From Anastrepha obliqua (taxonomy: Eukaryota > Arthropoda > Insecta > Diptera > Tephritidae): a DNA stretch of 64,000 nt. Positions within the stretch are counted from its first letter, which is position 1; each line of letters starts with the position of its first letter. The notes beneath the pieces are model-generated. The model searched no databases, had not been told where the DNA came from, and saw only the letters and a list, made by a program, of their open reading frames with translations. Made by a program: the position numbers and the translations under genes. Where the stretch lies: NCBI RefSeq assembly GCF_027943255.1, contig NC_072893.1:27860001-27924000 (forward strand), read 5' to 3'. Shown here in pieces: positions 1 to 10,952 of this stretch.

Positions 1-204
1 GTATTCCCCTTCCGTTTGTGTGTATATTCTCGGAGCCTGACGACACAGCGCATTCGGAAGGCGCAATCTCTTATTCTATCGCTCCTGGGTAGCAAGACGA
101 GAAAGTTGTATGAGGACAGGCCTTATGGCTCTGTAGAAACAAGCTTCTTCTTAGCATCACAGCTCTTGATGAATCGGCGATTCATTCACAACCTTGTACC
201 TATC

Positions 205-771
205 TATCTCTATCTCTATCTCTATCTCTATCTCTATCTCTATCTCTATCTCTATCTCTATCTCTATCTCTATCTCTATCTCTATCTCTATCTCTATCTC
301 TATCTCTATCTCTATCTCTATCTCTATCTCTATCTCTATCTCTATCTCTATCTCTATCTCTATCTCTATCTCTATCTCTATCTCTATCTCTATCTCTATC
401 TCTATCTCTATCTCTATCTCTATCTCTATCTCTATCTCTATCTCTATCTCTATCTCTATCTCTATCTCTATCTCTATCTCTATCTCTATCTCTATCTCTA
501 TCTCTATCTCTATCTCTATCTCTATCTCTATCTCTATCTCTATCTCTATCTCTATCTCTATCTCTATCTCTATCTCTATCTCTATCTCTATCTCTATCTC
601 TATCTCTATCTCTATCTCTATCTCTATCTCTATCTCTATCTCTATCTCTATCTCTATCTCTATCTCTATCTCTATCTCTATCTCTATCTCTATCTCTATC
701 TCTATCTCTATCTCTATCTCTATCTCTATCTCTATCTCTATCTCTATCTCTATCGCTATCTCTATCTCTAT
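205..771. repeat. (TATCTC)n hexanucleotide microsatellite, about 94 units
   Basis: A nearly uninterrupted TATCTC hexamer array of about 567 bp. The only variant unit seen is TATCGC near 751-756. Because the unit is six bases, all three frames on one strand stay open and give long artificial Leu-Tyr, Ile-Ser and (on the other strand) Asp-Arg repeats. These are not proteins. The right edge abuts the decayed C-terminus of a LINE on the minus strand, in the reading frame that gives ..ALNRDRD.., so the array appears to have grown from a GATAGA-containing codon pair there. Confidence 0.97.
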
Positions 772-960
772 TTAAGGCTACCTTCTTCCATCTCCGCACG
801 TTTAGCTTTACGAGGTCAGCTTCCACTTCTTCGAGCCATATCTTTCTGGGGCGTCATCTTCTTCGGCCTCCAACGGGTGTTGTAATTCAACGGTCTTTCG
901 AGTTCTTCTCTCCTTGGGCATTCTAAGCACGTATCCGAGCCAGCCGAGCTTATCCTCTGA
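772..960 (-). pseudogene. LINE (RTE-like) C-terminal tail, minus strand
   Basis: Reverse translation shows a tail typical of non-LTR reverse transcriptases: LGWLGYVLRMPKERRT, then after a frame change RPRKIWLEEVEADL and VKLNVRRWKKVALNRDR. WLGHVLRMP followed by RGRPRKRW..DVE.DL and RRWK..A.DR..W is the usual order at the C-terminus of this kind of ORF2. One frameshift and one in-frame stop are visible. The gene continues directly into the hexanucleotide repeat, where the usual R-W-R ending should be. Nothing of the catalytic RT core is present, so this is a 3' remnant only. The clade is inferred from the tail and is uncertain. Confidence 0.6.
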
Positions 961-3670
961 GATTTTCTAAATAGGCTATTAGTATAATTTCTCGGATCTC
1001 ACTCTAATTATTGTAGCTAACTGGAGGTTATGCAGGTTCTAAGCGCCAAATTAAAACCTCTTTGTTTTTGATTTTGGCTTAATTTTGTATTTTTGACTTT
1101 CAGGTTACTCGTTTTATGGAAAACTAACAAATTTTATGCTCATGACATGCCGTGAAACACGGCGGCTTCTGTGCTGGTATTACCCAATAAAATGAAGCGA
1201 GCCTCGTACATATTTCTTATTTTAATGAGTATAATTCTTCTCTTCATCTTAATTTCCGTTCCAATTTTAAGTCAATCCCAATTTGTGAACATCCAATTAA
1301 AATAAATGCAAATACTTTAGAATACACAAAAAGGGGTTTCGGAACTTAGACGCACCTAAACTGCTAATGTAAATAAGCGAAAAAGGTAAAATCATCCACA
1401 AAATCCGGTGCTTTTCTATACCGTCATCACTCACACACGCATACGCACACACACACACACATTTTACATTTCCTCCTTTTAATGCTATGTACGCATCCTT
1501 TTTGGGTGCTCACATAAAAGATAAGAAGAATTTTATCTAGCGTTGAAAATTTTGAAAACAAATGACATGAAATTAACTTGACTTATGAGCTGGAACCGAC
1601 GAGCAGCTGAGGCCATATGTCCTGCACATATACATATGTATATATGAATGTATCTATGAAGAAGTATTCCTGCACATGTGAGGGTGGTGGTGTGCGGTGC
1701 TTGTGGCAGGACATTAGGAATGAAATTAACATACTAAGCACACACGCAGTGGCGGCGGCGGCGGGACGAGCAGGCTAACAGCCGGGCAACAAGCCATATT
1801 GTCGCTTTGTGCGGTGACAGAAATTTAATTTCAAATATGTCACTAACTTTGTATCGAGCCAAAGTACGCTTATGAAGAAAGTAGCATCGAAAGAAGCGAG
1901 AGATTTCTAACGAAATCAACACTTTGCTCGAAACCTATTTGGCTTGGCGATGCGACCGGGCCGTTTGGTCTGGTTAGTGGCGACTGAATGCTCGAGTTCA
2001 CTGTCTGCTGACACATAACGATTTCACCTTTGACACCGGCCACCAGCATGCACACCGCACATACATACATGACTATACTCCACCTTTACCACCGCACAGC
2101 AAAACACCAGCAGTCACCGATGTAAGTATGTAAATGTAAGTAAAAACAAATCAGCTTCAAAGCGTTGGCAGTAGGTGGTTTGCTGGCTTGTTGTTGGTAG
2201 CCATGTCCTGCATAAGGATACAAACGCATTGTATTGGTGTTGCTTGGAAATTTTAGTTACTTTGGCTAACCAAGCAAAAATGTTCATTATTATAAAGGAT
2301 TTCTAGTCGTTTATTTAATTGGGTTGCTTGGTTGGTTTGGTTGCATGACTGGTCGGTCGGTCGGTCGGTCGATCGGTTGGACGGTCGGACGGCAGGTTGG
2401 TTGGTTGGTTGGATTGGCGATTGCTTGGTGCGATGGTTGGTGGTTGGTGGTTGGCTCGCTGCCGCTGCTTCGGCCACAATAAGCCAAACCTCAAGTTGCC
2501 ACTGACAACGTGTCCTTTGTCGCCACTCTTAAGGTTGACTTGAAAGTTGCTTAATAATAAATTTGTATGCGTTGATAAATATTTATAAGTACTCGCAAAT
2601 GTATGACTTCATACCGAATAGGTGGGCCAGTTGCCTTGGATAAGCGTCTGCATGCAGGGCAGGTACAATCGGTAAGCCAAGCGTTATTGAAGATGAGGCA
2701 AGTTAAGTGTGCGTGTGTGTGTGTGTGCGCGCGCTTCTACATTCAAACATAAATTGGGGTTCTTTGCAATAACTTCAAGATCAAAAACCATAGAGCGAAC
2801 TACGCCAAAGACATACCAACCGACGACATATTTCTCTACAAGTCTGATGAACTTCCTCTCTCTGACACCTCTTCTGAAATAATCATTTGTTCATAAGGCA
2901 ACTCTGGTTGCAGTTGGCATTTGTTCATAATTTAAAGGTATTTCTTTCAACTTCTGCCCGTCGCTGCCACGTCTCGCCGCTTGCCACTTCTTCGAATGCA
3001 CTTCTACTTTTGTGGTGCGCTTGCTGAATTTCTTCATTTATTATATCAGCAAAATGTCTGTGCATATTCCTTTTCTTTAGGTGACAGTTGCTTAATAAAC
3101 TGTGGAAGGCAATCAAGTTGACTATTGAGTTGACTGCGCCGTCAGTTAGTTGGTTGCTGTTGGAAAATCGATTGTTCCTTGCCGTCTTGGTGACACATTT
3201 GAGGTGAGGTAGCGAGGCACATACAGACACATACAGGGCCTTCTCATCTAGTGTTTTGAACTATAGATTTTTTTACTGCAACATCCGTTTTGCTTTAGAA
3301 TTGCAGTTGGTAATTGAAAATTTAAAAAGTAATTTGCTTTTTGCTTGAAAAATTTGTGGATATTCAAATCGAATATTGAAAATCGAAATTCAAATAATTA
3401 GCTGTTATTGGGTTGTTAATTGACTGCTTAGAACCAGTTATTTGACTCCATTAGACTACTTTTGGAAGGGCGTTGTTTATAATAAATGTTACCCCAACCA
3501 TCCGGAGACACAATTCATGAAACCGAAGCTGCCGCAGCTGGTGAGATAAGTGCTGAAGCTCGCAAAAATGTATTGAAAATTTGTACTGACTAAATTGAAT
3601 ACTGCAAGGCCTGTTATTAATACATAAAATTGTGTTTCATGCTCATTGGCAAGTTTAATGCACATACATA
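961..3670. other. AT-rich DNA without a recognisable gene; simple repeats
   Basis: No reading frame here shows codon bias or a known domain. A CA run lies near 1445-1463. A GGTC/GGTT-rich tract occupies about 2351-2425. A GT/GC run lies near 2709-2732. The open frame on the minus strand at 2925-3230 (101 residues) resembles no family I know and has no splice or codon signal supporting it. Confidence 0.6.
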
Positions 3671-4255
3671 CGCGGTGTGTTCAAAAAGTATCACGAATGT
3701 TGTGTTTTTTTTTAATTATTTATTTATGCATTAATATCTATTTTGTCCCCTTCAAAGTAATCCCCATGAGATATTATGCACTTGTGCCAACGTTTTTTCC
3801 AACCTTCGAAGCACTTCAAAAAATATTTTTTTTTATCTTCAGCTCCTCCTTCGATGCCGTCTTTATCTCGTCAATCGCAGCGTAGCGTCATCCTTTCATG
3901 GGCCTCTTCAGTTTCGGGAACAAGAAAAAGTCACAGGGAGCCAGATCTGGGAAATACGGTGGCTGAGACATCATTAGTGTGTTGTTTTTGGCCAAAAAGT
4001 CCCGCACAAGCAACGATGTGTGAGCAGGGGCCTTATCGTGATGCAAGAGCCAATTTTTGTTCTTCCACAAAACCCGGCGTTTCTGGCTGATTGCTTCGCA
4101 GGTCATATTCCTAATTGACCGTTTCACCCTGTGGCAAGAACTCATGATGTACAACGTTCCTGCAATCAAAGAAAACAGTAAGCAAAACTTTTACATTCGA
4201 CCGAACTTGACGCGCTTTTTTCGGTCTTGGTTCGTGCGGCAACTTCCTTAGATAT
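3671..4255 (-). pseudogene. 3' fragment of a mariner transposon (CGAGGTGTG family)
   Basis: The left edge is TA followed by CGCGGTGTGTTCAAAAAGTA, nearly identical to the terminal inverted repeat of the complete element at 24023-25307. The rest aligns with that element base by base up to about 4250, where similarity stops. On the minus strand it encodes the C-terminal half of a D34D transposase: HHDKAPAHTS (second Asp) and YFPDLAPCDFFLF (third Asp). The first Asp, the DNA-binding half and the right terminal repeat are missing, so this copy cannot move by itself. About 185 bp of unassigned DNA separates it from the next mariner. Confidence 0.85.
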
Positions 4256-4439
4256 AATTCAAGGTATTGTGGATTGCCGTTCCCTTCTGAAGCGTATCTA
4301 TCTTTATATCCCATCTAGAGCGCTTTATAATTTAGATTTGTTTGGTACTGGCTTTATATGAACCCTGTGTGTAGAGTTTAAGCCCAACGTGAGAGCAAAT
4401 GCCAACGAATAGTCCAGTCAACAAAACTTTTTTTTAAAA

Positions 4440-5400
4440 GCTTTTGAAGCGATCTTCTTCAGCGAGTGCTCCTTAGTGGCCTCTATCGACTCAAAGCGTA
4501 ATCCGGTGAATACCGTAGTTGTTCAATGACATTTGTCGAGTTCTTGGTCAAAAAAGTGTTGACAATATGAGCCTTGTGAGACGGTGCGTTATTTTGGTGC
4601 AAGATCCATGAGTCTTCTTTCCACAAATTGGGCCGTTTCCTGCGCACTTCCTTCCTTCTCTCTCAAACGTCGCCTAACTTCCAAATAATATTCTTTATTT
4701 AGCGTAGAACCATTTGGAACGAATTCCGAGTGCACAACACCATGAAAATCGAAGAAAACGAGTGGCATGACTTTCACGTGTGACCGACTTTGACGTGGTT
4801 TTTTGGGTTTCGGTTCATGTGGATAGCGTCATTCAGCCGCCTGTTGACTGGAGATTGGTTTGCATGTCACACTCATATACCCACACCTCATCACCTGTTA
4901 TGATGCGGTAGATAAACGTTGGCTCCGAATTCACTAGTCACTTGCTCAAGCGTGCCTTCAGCAACCTTCTTCTGATGCATTTTTTGAAAGAAATTCAACT
5001 CTCTTGTAACGAGTCGAGCAGCCACGCGTCGCATGCCCAATTAATGGTGTAAAATGTTGCGAATTGATTCGTGAGAGACGTTAAGATGATGACATGAGAT
5101 ACCTCATTCAAACTTGACTGATGGTTTTCCAGCAGCATTTCTTTGACTTTGTTGACGCTTTCATCCGTGGAAGCCGTTGAAGGGCGACCAGATCGGGGCA
5201 AATATTCCAGGACTTCTCGACCCTCTGTAAAAGCCTTATACCACTCGTAGACCCGTGGTTTTGATAAAGCTCACTTGCCATAGGCTTTCTACAACATTTT
5301 CAATGATTCTTTGAAATAATTTGGTCGATATTTTTATCCATAGTGAAAATCGCAGAGTATACCTGTGGTTGACTGATACAAGTTAGTGCCAAAAACAAGC
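4440..5400 (-). pseudogene. Degenerate mariner transposase with internal deletion
   Basis: Read on the minus strand. N-terminal helix-turn-helix pieces are KESLKML*KAYG and SGRPSTASTDESVNKVKEM (the stop replaces the expected Gln). The first catalytic Asp survives in IITGDEVWVYE. The middle block is KVMPLVFFDFHGVVHSEF. The second catalytic site reads HQNNAPSH, so Asp has become Asn. Immediately after YSPDYA the sequence jumps to RFESIEATKEHSLKK, so about 20 residues including the third Asp (the expected LAPCDFF block) are deleted. Terminal repeats were not located. It is a different family from the preceding fragment. Confidence 0.8.
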
Positions 5401-7065
5401 TAATTGACGAGTCACGCTCAAATTCTGCGACACTATCGAGGACAGTTGTACCAACATTCCAGCAAACAAAAATTTAGACATTCAGAGATGTGTAACGCGC
5501 GCTTTTTATATGAATAATTCCTGATATTTTTTTTCTCGGAATGAATTACTATATGTTTTTATTATTTTATTGCATGCGCGGTATTCCAAGTTTGCTCTTT
5601 CGAGCAGCCTATTTTCAACGTCTAGTTTGGCGAAAAAATATATACATTTTCAATATCAGCCAAGTGTATTGCACATACATACATACGCACTACGATTAAT
5701 TTCAAATACCTTTATGTATAATTTCAATAAATTTAAAGCTGATTAAGATAATTTCCTCGAGAGCTTTCAATGTAGAATTCCGATGAATTTACACTACCAT
5801 CCAATTAAACTAGAAATTGTTTCAAAACCTGCTAACACTGATTTAGATTTATGTCATTATCAAGAGTGCTATTCTCCTGCGCACCGCGAACCTTACGATC
5901 TTTGATACGTACAGAAAATTGAAGCAGCAGTAATTCATTATGTGGAGTGGAAGATGCAACCATAAAGGTGCTAGTGACTACATAATGCATGCGCCTATAT
6001 GTAGACTAAGTACGCATGTGACTAACTTTGTGCAAGCGTTCATTAGTGTGTGAAGGAATTTTGGAACAAAAACATACACACACACCCTCTTGCATACATA
6101 CGCACTTAAGCACTTAAATACAGATGTGTGTAGGTATGTAAGTACATATTGCTTCCAACGAAATTCTCACACGCAATGAGATGCATCACTTGCATCGGTA
6201 GATTCGTTGCGGCGTAAGCATAGAAGTTTACATGAGGAAGTTGTGGGGATGTACTTATGTATGTAACGATATGAGGGAATTCATGGGTGTGTGACACTTT
6301 GCGCTAATTATGTCATCATTACGCAAAGTGCGTGCCTAATAAATTTAACGGTGAATATTACCATTACCAATACAAATGACAAGAAGCAATGAGTGTATGT
6401 GTGTGTTTAAGTGTGAGTAGATGCCCTCATTGGAACATGAATATATTTAAGTGTGCTTGTAGTAGTGAAGCAGCGCAAATTCTCAATCAAGTATTGTACA
6501 GTGCGTTAAATAACTACAGCACTGCCACTTATTGAAAAGTTTTGATATTTTTTCTACTTTAATTTTAGTAGTTTTTCCATGAAAATATACAACTGAAAGT
6601 GTCAAAATTTGTGCAAATTTAGATAATAAAAATAATTAACAAAACTTTCCTCAAAATTTATAACAAAATAAATTCAAGTTTCAATTTGGTGTGAATTAAA
6701 AAAAAAAATCATAAAATTTTTAATCTTTTAATCAGAATTTTTAGAAATTTTTCAAGAGTTTTATAGTTTTATAGCCCATTAGATTTTGGTATTACAAATT
6801 GTTAAGTCGCTCGAAAATCAGGTGTTTTTTTGGTATTTTTTTTGCTGCCGGTCTTGTGTATTTTTTCATATCACAAGCGCTTAACATTTTTTTATAGGGC
6901 ACCCGGCAAAAACATCAGCAAAAGAAAAAATGTAAAAAATCGATGCCAAATTTCGGAAGTCGCTATTAACTTGCTTTTTATTATAACAAGAAATGATAGG
7001 CTATGAAGCTGCCTACTTGAAATTTGTCTAAAAATTCTGATAAAAAGATTTGAAATTTTATGAAA

Positions 7066-7262
7066 ATGTTTTTTTTTTAAATCACACAAAACTGAAAACA
7101 TGGATTTATTTGATTTGAAATTTTGTTGAATGTTTTTTTTTTAATCACACAAAATTGAAAGCTTCGATTTATTTGATTGTTGAATGTTTTTTTTTTTTAA
7201 TTCACGCAAAACTCGAAACTTGAATTTATTTGGTTGGAAATTTGTTTGGAAATTTTTGAATG
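7066..7262. repeat. Three imperfect tandem copies of a T-run/ATCACACAAAA unit
   Basis: Three consecutive copies share a poly-T run, then AATCACACAAAAYTGAAA (AATTCACGCAAAACTCGAAA in the third), then GATTTATTTGATT and GTTGAATG. Unit length drifts from about 54 to 76 bp. Seen directly in the sequence; no function is inferred. Confidence 0.7.
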
Positions 7263-7724
7263 TTATTTTTTGGTTTTTTAAATTTGCACAAATTATGGAA
7301 CATTTGTTTAAATGAATGGGGAATGAATGGAGAATGAACTATATTTTCATATTCCTAAACTTAAATGAGAAAAAAGAATTGTCTAAACTTTGTAATAAGT
7401 GACTGTGATTTAGTTAATGGCGAAGCAAAATACCTTTATCGTCCATACACTGAAAAAAGTGAATGCAAATACATAAAAATAATAATCATAATAATAATAG
7501 AACATAAAAATATATATTTATGTACATATCTTTTCTATTTTTCCTTCAAAATGGCAAACAAATTAAAAAAATGTTGATGCGAGGGTTCATTAACTGATAT
7601 GAGTTTGTTGTAAGAGGTAATAAGTCGAGCAGCGAAAATATCAAAAAAAAAAAAAACGAACTTAAAGTGTTCAACTAACTTGGTCGACTTCGCCCGAGAT
7701 TTTAAACATAAAATGATAGAGACA

Positions 7725-7830
7725 GTGTTCTTCTAATAGCGGATACCTCTCGGCACCTACGAGCGCAGTTGTGCCATGAACAAGCTTCTCTTAAAAACCA
7801 CCTGCTTTTCGCGGACGGATAAAGCTGTAC
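7725..7830 (+). repeat. SINE fragment (central region)
   Basis: The string TTCTAATAGCGG..CCTCTCGGCA..GCCATGAACAAGCTTCTC matches the middle of the tRNA-headed SINE seen better at 61485-61738 and 28050-28240. Both ends are missing or too diverged to place. Confidence 0.5.
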
Positions 7831-8069
7831 AGCCAGCCCTTCATTTATATGACAAGATTCAGATAATCGCAGTAAATAGGAGGATAAGCTCTTTCACAGA
7901 GCTGGGAAAGGATGGACGAGTAAATTATATTAAATACAGATATACTTAAATATATCCTTCTCTTCGTTAGTCTTAAGTATTTCGCGTCATGGCCCTTTTC
8001 CATTTTGGAAACAGAGGAGTAATTAGTTTTTTGTATAGCCTCTAGAGCGTTCGTCGTATATACAGGCAG

Positions 8070-9295
8070 TCAATAGATGTCGCTAGGAGTATTTTAAAAC
8101 CTTCCCAAATGTCTTGTTTTTTTCGTCTGTCATCTGTCAACAATATTGAGTTCATTGTTGTTCAGTTTCATACAACAATGCATTTTTGTCGCTCTTAAAA
8201 ATGTCGAATTTCGTGCCTTCAAACTACGATTGCGGACATCGTTGATTTTCTGTTATCAATTGAAGAAAAACGCTTCTCAAGCTCATCAAATGCTTATAGA
8301 AGCTTATGGTGGACATGCTCTAAGTAGAGCACGAAAAGTTTGAGCACGCCGAATTGCAAGCATTGTTGGATGAAGATGATGGTCAAACGCAAGAAATGAT
8401 GGCAGATCAGTTGGGAGTGACCCCAAAAACCATTTCCAAACGTTTAAAAGACATGGGCATGATTTTAAAGGTCGGAAGATGGGTGCCGCATGAACTGACT
8501 GAAAGGCAGCAAGAGAACCGAAAAACCACTTGTGAAATGCTGCTCTCCCGGTTCAAAAGGAAGTCTTTTTTGCATCGAATCGTTGTGGGTGACGAAAAAT
8601 GGGTGTATTTCTCCAATCCCAAGCGTCAACGATCGTATGGTCCGCCCGGCCACAAGCCAAAAACAATGGCCAAACCAAATCGCTTCGGCCGCAAGGCAAT
8701 GCTGTGTGTTTTCTGGGATCAACGTGGCATGATTTGGTACGAGCTATTAAAACCAGGTGAAACAGTTGACGGTGCACGCCACCAACAGCAATTGGCCGAT
8801 TTGAACTGCGCTATACACCGAAAACGACCAGAATATGTATGCCAATCGGCGTCACAATGTAAGTTTTCTTGATGACAATGCACCGCCACATCGAACAAGA
8901 GCGACCCGGCAATTGGTGGAGACGTACGATTGGGAACCGCTGGTGCATGCGGCTTACTCACCAGATTGGGCGCCTTCCTCCGATTATCATTTGCTTGCAT
9001 CGATTGGCCACGCACTTTCCGAGCAGCGCTTCAATTCTCACAAAGAAGCCAAAAAATGGCTCGATGATTGGTTTGCGGCCAAAGACGGCCAATTTTTTGC
9101 GCGGCATCCACCAATTGCCTGAGAGATAGGAAAAATGTGTTGCTAGCGATGGCAATTATTTTTAAGATTAAATTTGTAACCATTTTTTGTTAATAAATGT
9201 TTGAAATTGAAAAAAAGTCTCATTTCATAGGTATCTAGCTTGCTTTGTTAAGTTTTTATTCTCGAAGAAAACAAGGAACTTTTGGAATAGACCAC
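8070..9295 (+). pseudogene. Mariner element, plus strand, frameshifted
   Basis: A recognisable D34D-type mariner transposase. The N-terminus (KKNASQAHQMLIEAYG, ALSRARKV) is followed, after a gap, by EHAELQALLDEDDGQTQEMM, so the linker with the second half of the DNA-binding region is deleted. The long frame 8354-8872 carries ADQLGVTPKTISKRL and the first Asp in VVGDEKWVYF. A 4-base duplication near 8835 shifts frame. The next frame carries LDDNAPPHRT (second Asp), YSPDWAPSSDYH (third Asp, with one extra Ser) and KKWLDDWFAAKDGQF. The right end reads (reverse) CTATTCCAAAAGTTCCTTG, with only a weak partner at the left, so the ends are approximate. Confidence 0.8.
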
Positions 9296-10944
9296 TTTTA
9301 TATAGAGTCATTCTAAAGTGACGCCTAGATGTCACTAGTGAATAATTCGGTAATTTTGTTTATCATCTTTGATATTTATGAAGTAGAGAGATCTCCAGTT
9401 TGACGCGATGGAACAACCGGTTAAAGTTATTGAAACTTTTTATGAAATGCCAGACTAAGCTTCCTTAGTGTCGCGCGAAAAGCTAACATACACAAATATC
9501 AAAGCGTCAGTCTTGCATTCTTGCGCTATTTCTCCGCGTACCCATATATACATGCATATAGATACACACATACACATATAGATACATCCATACATATACA
9601 CTCAAGCACACATTGTCGATTTGGCTTTGTGGTATTGCAAAGATAAAGGAGTGGTGGTGGTGGCGGCTGTAATGTAAGGATGCCTTCAAAGGCAGGAAAC
9701 GCAATTAATTTCTCATACACACACACACACATACGGCATACGTGTTACTTGGCAAGGCGTGAAAGGAAATTAATAAATTGCTCTTAATTGTAGTGCGAAT
9801 GTCAAGCAATTGAGGGAGTGATGAAATGCTGCAAAGTCGGAATGTCAACGAGCTGCTATTGCACGGCAAGTGGTCATAAAGGCCTATGGAACTGCAAACG
9901 GAAGAGAGAAGGTGGAGATTTGGCAGCAGAGCGTGTGAAATTGCAGTGATTATAGGGTTTCAATATAATTTAGATTTAGCTCCTCAATTAAGTACTCAAG
10001 GAAATATGCTAAGTGCGCTTTGAATTTATTGCAGTTGTGGCAAGAAATGCAGAGAGAGAAGTAGATAAAATCGCACAAAACGGAAGAAGTAGAAAATACG
10101 TAAAAGAATATTTGTTTCTGTTTTTTCAATGCCTTATGTTTCTAAAGCCAATTCCATTCCTTTTACGAGGGCTTATCAGCGTATTACCGCTGTAAGTTGG
10201 GTATTAGTGCAAAAAAACAGCAAAAAAAAAAAAATATCTTCTCAAATTAAATGGAGTTTCTTCTACCGATGGAAATTGCAAAAAGTGCTATATAAATTAG
10301 CAGAAAATCAGCTCAACCCCATTGCAGTTTTGCTTGTTGTTTTATTATACTTGCCCACATTGGCTGATGAAACTCAGCGCTTACCGGACCATTCAATTAG
10401 GAATTTCTTTATTTGCCCGACAAAAAAAAAAAGTTAAAAACGCATTTTCTTAACTCCCTTGTTTCACTTTTTCACACACACCTCCATATTTAATTTTCAA
10501 ATTAAAAAGAATGCCAGTTGAAAAAAAGCCGGTAGAAAATACCAAAATAGAAAACTTTAACGAACTCGTAAAATTTTTCTTCTACTTTCCCGCTGCCGCC
10601 CGTAATGTTGCACGTTGCACTCTTTTAATTTTGAACTTTTGTCCAGCGCGTAAAAAAATTAATTTTCTTAAAAGCTTTTCTTGGCGCTGATTATCGCCAT
10701 CATTATCGTTGCCGCCGCCGCCGCCGCCAATGTTGCCATTCGTTGTAATCTGGCATAAATTTATTTAGTTTTGCTGGCAAAAAAAAAAGAAAAAAACGAG
10801 AACCAAAAAAAAAGAAAGAAAAAAAAAACAAAAGCCAAGAAAAAAAGAAAAAAAAAAACAAACGAAGAAGGAAAATGCATAAAGAGTATCTGAAATAAAA
10901 ATATACTTATGTAAGCACATACCTACATACCTGTATACATACAC
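9296..10944. other. Gene-free stretch with simple repeats
   Basis: It contains CATA/CA runs at 9545-9612 and 9711-9735, a GCC run at about 10710-10730, and a long A-rich purine tract at 10778-10864. Near 9409 a short plus-strand piece, MEQPVKVIETFYEM, resembles the first residues of DD41D-type transposases but stops after a few more codons. Confidence 0.5.
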
Positions 10945-10952
10945 AGGCATGC
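10945..10952. repeat. Left copy of an 8-bp direct repeat (target duplication candidate)
   Basis: AGGCATGC occurs here and again at 12977-12984, directly flanking the R1-type LINE body and its A-rich tail. This placement is what a target-site duplication from target-primed reverse transcription should look like. Eight bases alone is modest evidence. Confidence 0.5.

Larger units (their letters stand above)
5401..8069. other. AT-rich gene-free stretch
   Basis: Mostly AT-rich DNA with CA/CATA runs (for example 6070-6090). It contains an imperfect tandem repeat at 7066-7262 and a SINE scrap at about 7725-7830, both listed separately. No coding sequence is supported. Confidence 0.55.

Noticed and set aside
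16..885. Long open frames through the hexanucleotide array (Leu-Tyr, Ile-Ser, Asp-Arg repeats)
   Set aside because: They arise because a 6-base repeat without a stop stays open in several frames. There is no other coding support.
7066..7262. CRISPR-like direct repeats
   Set aside because: Three diverged tandem copies without spacers, in an insect genome.
10590..10752. Minus-strand frame with a poly-Gly run as a host exon
   Set aside because: The GCC repeat drives the open frame. No convincing donor site or further conservation is visible.
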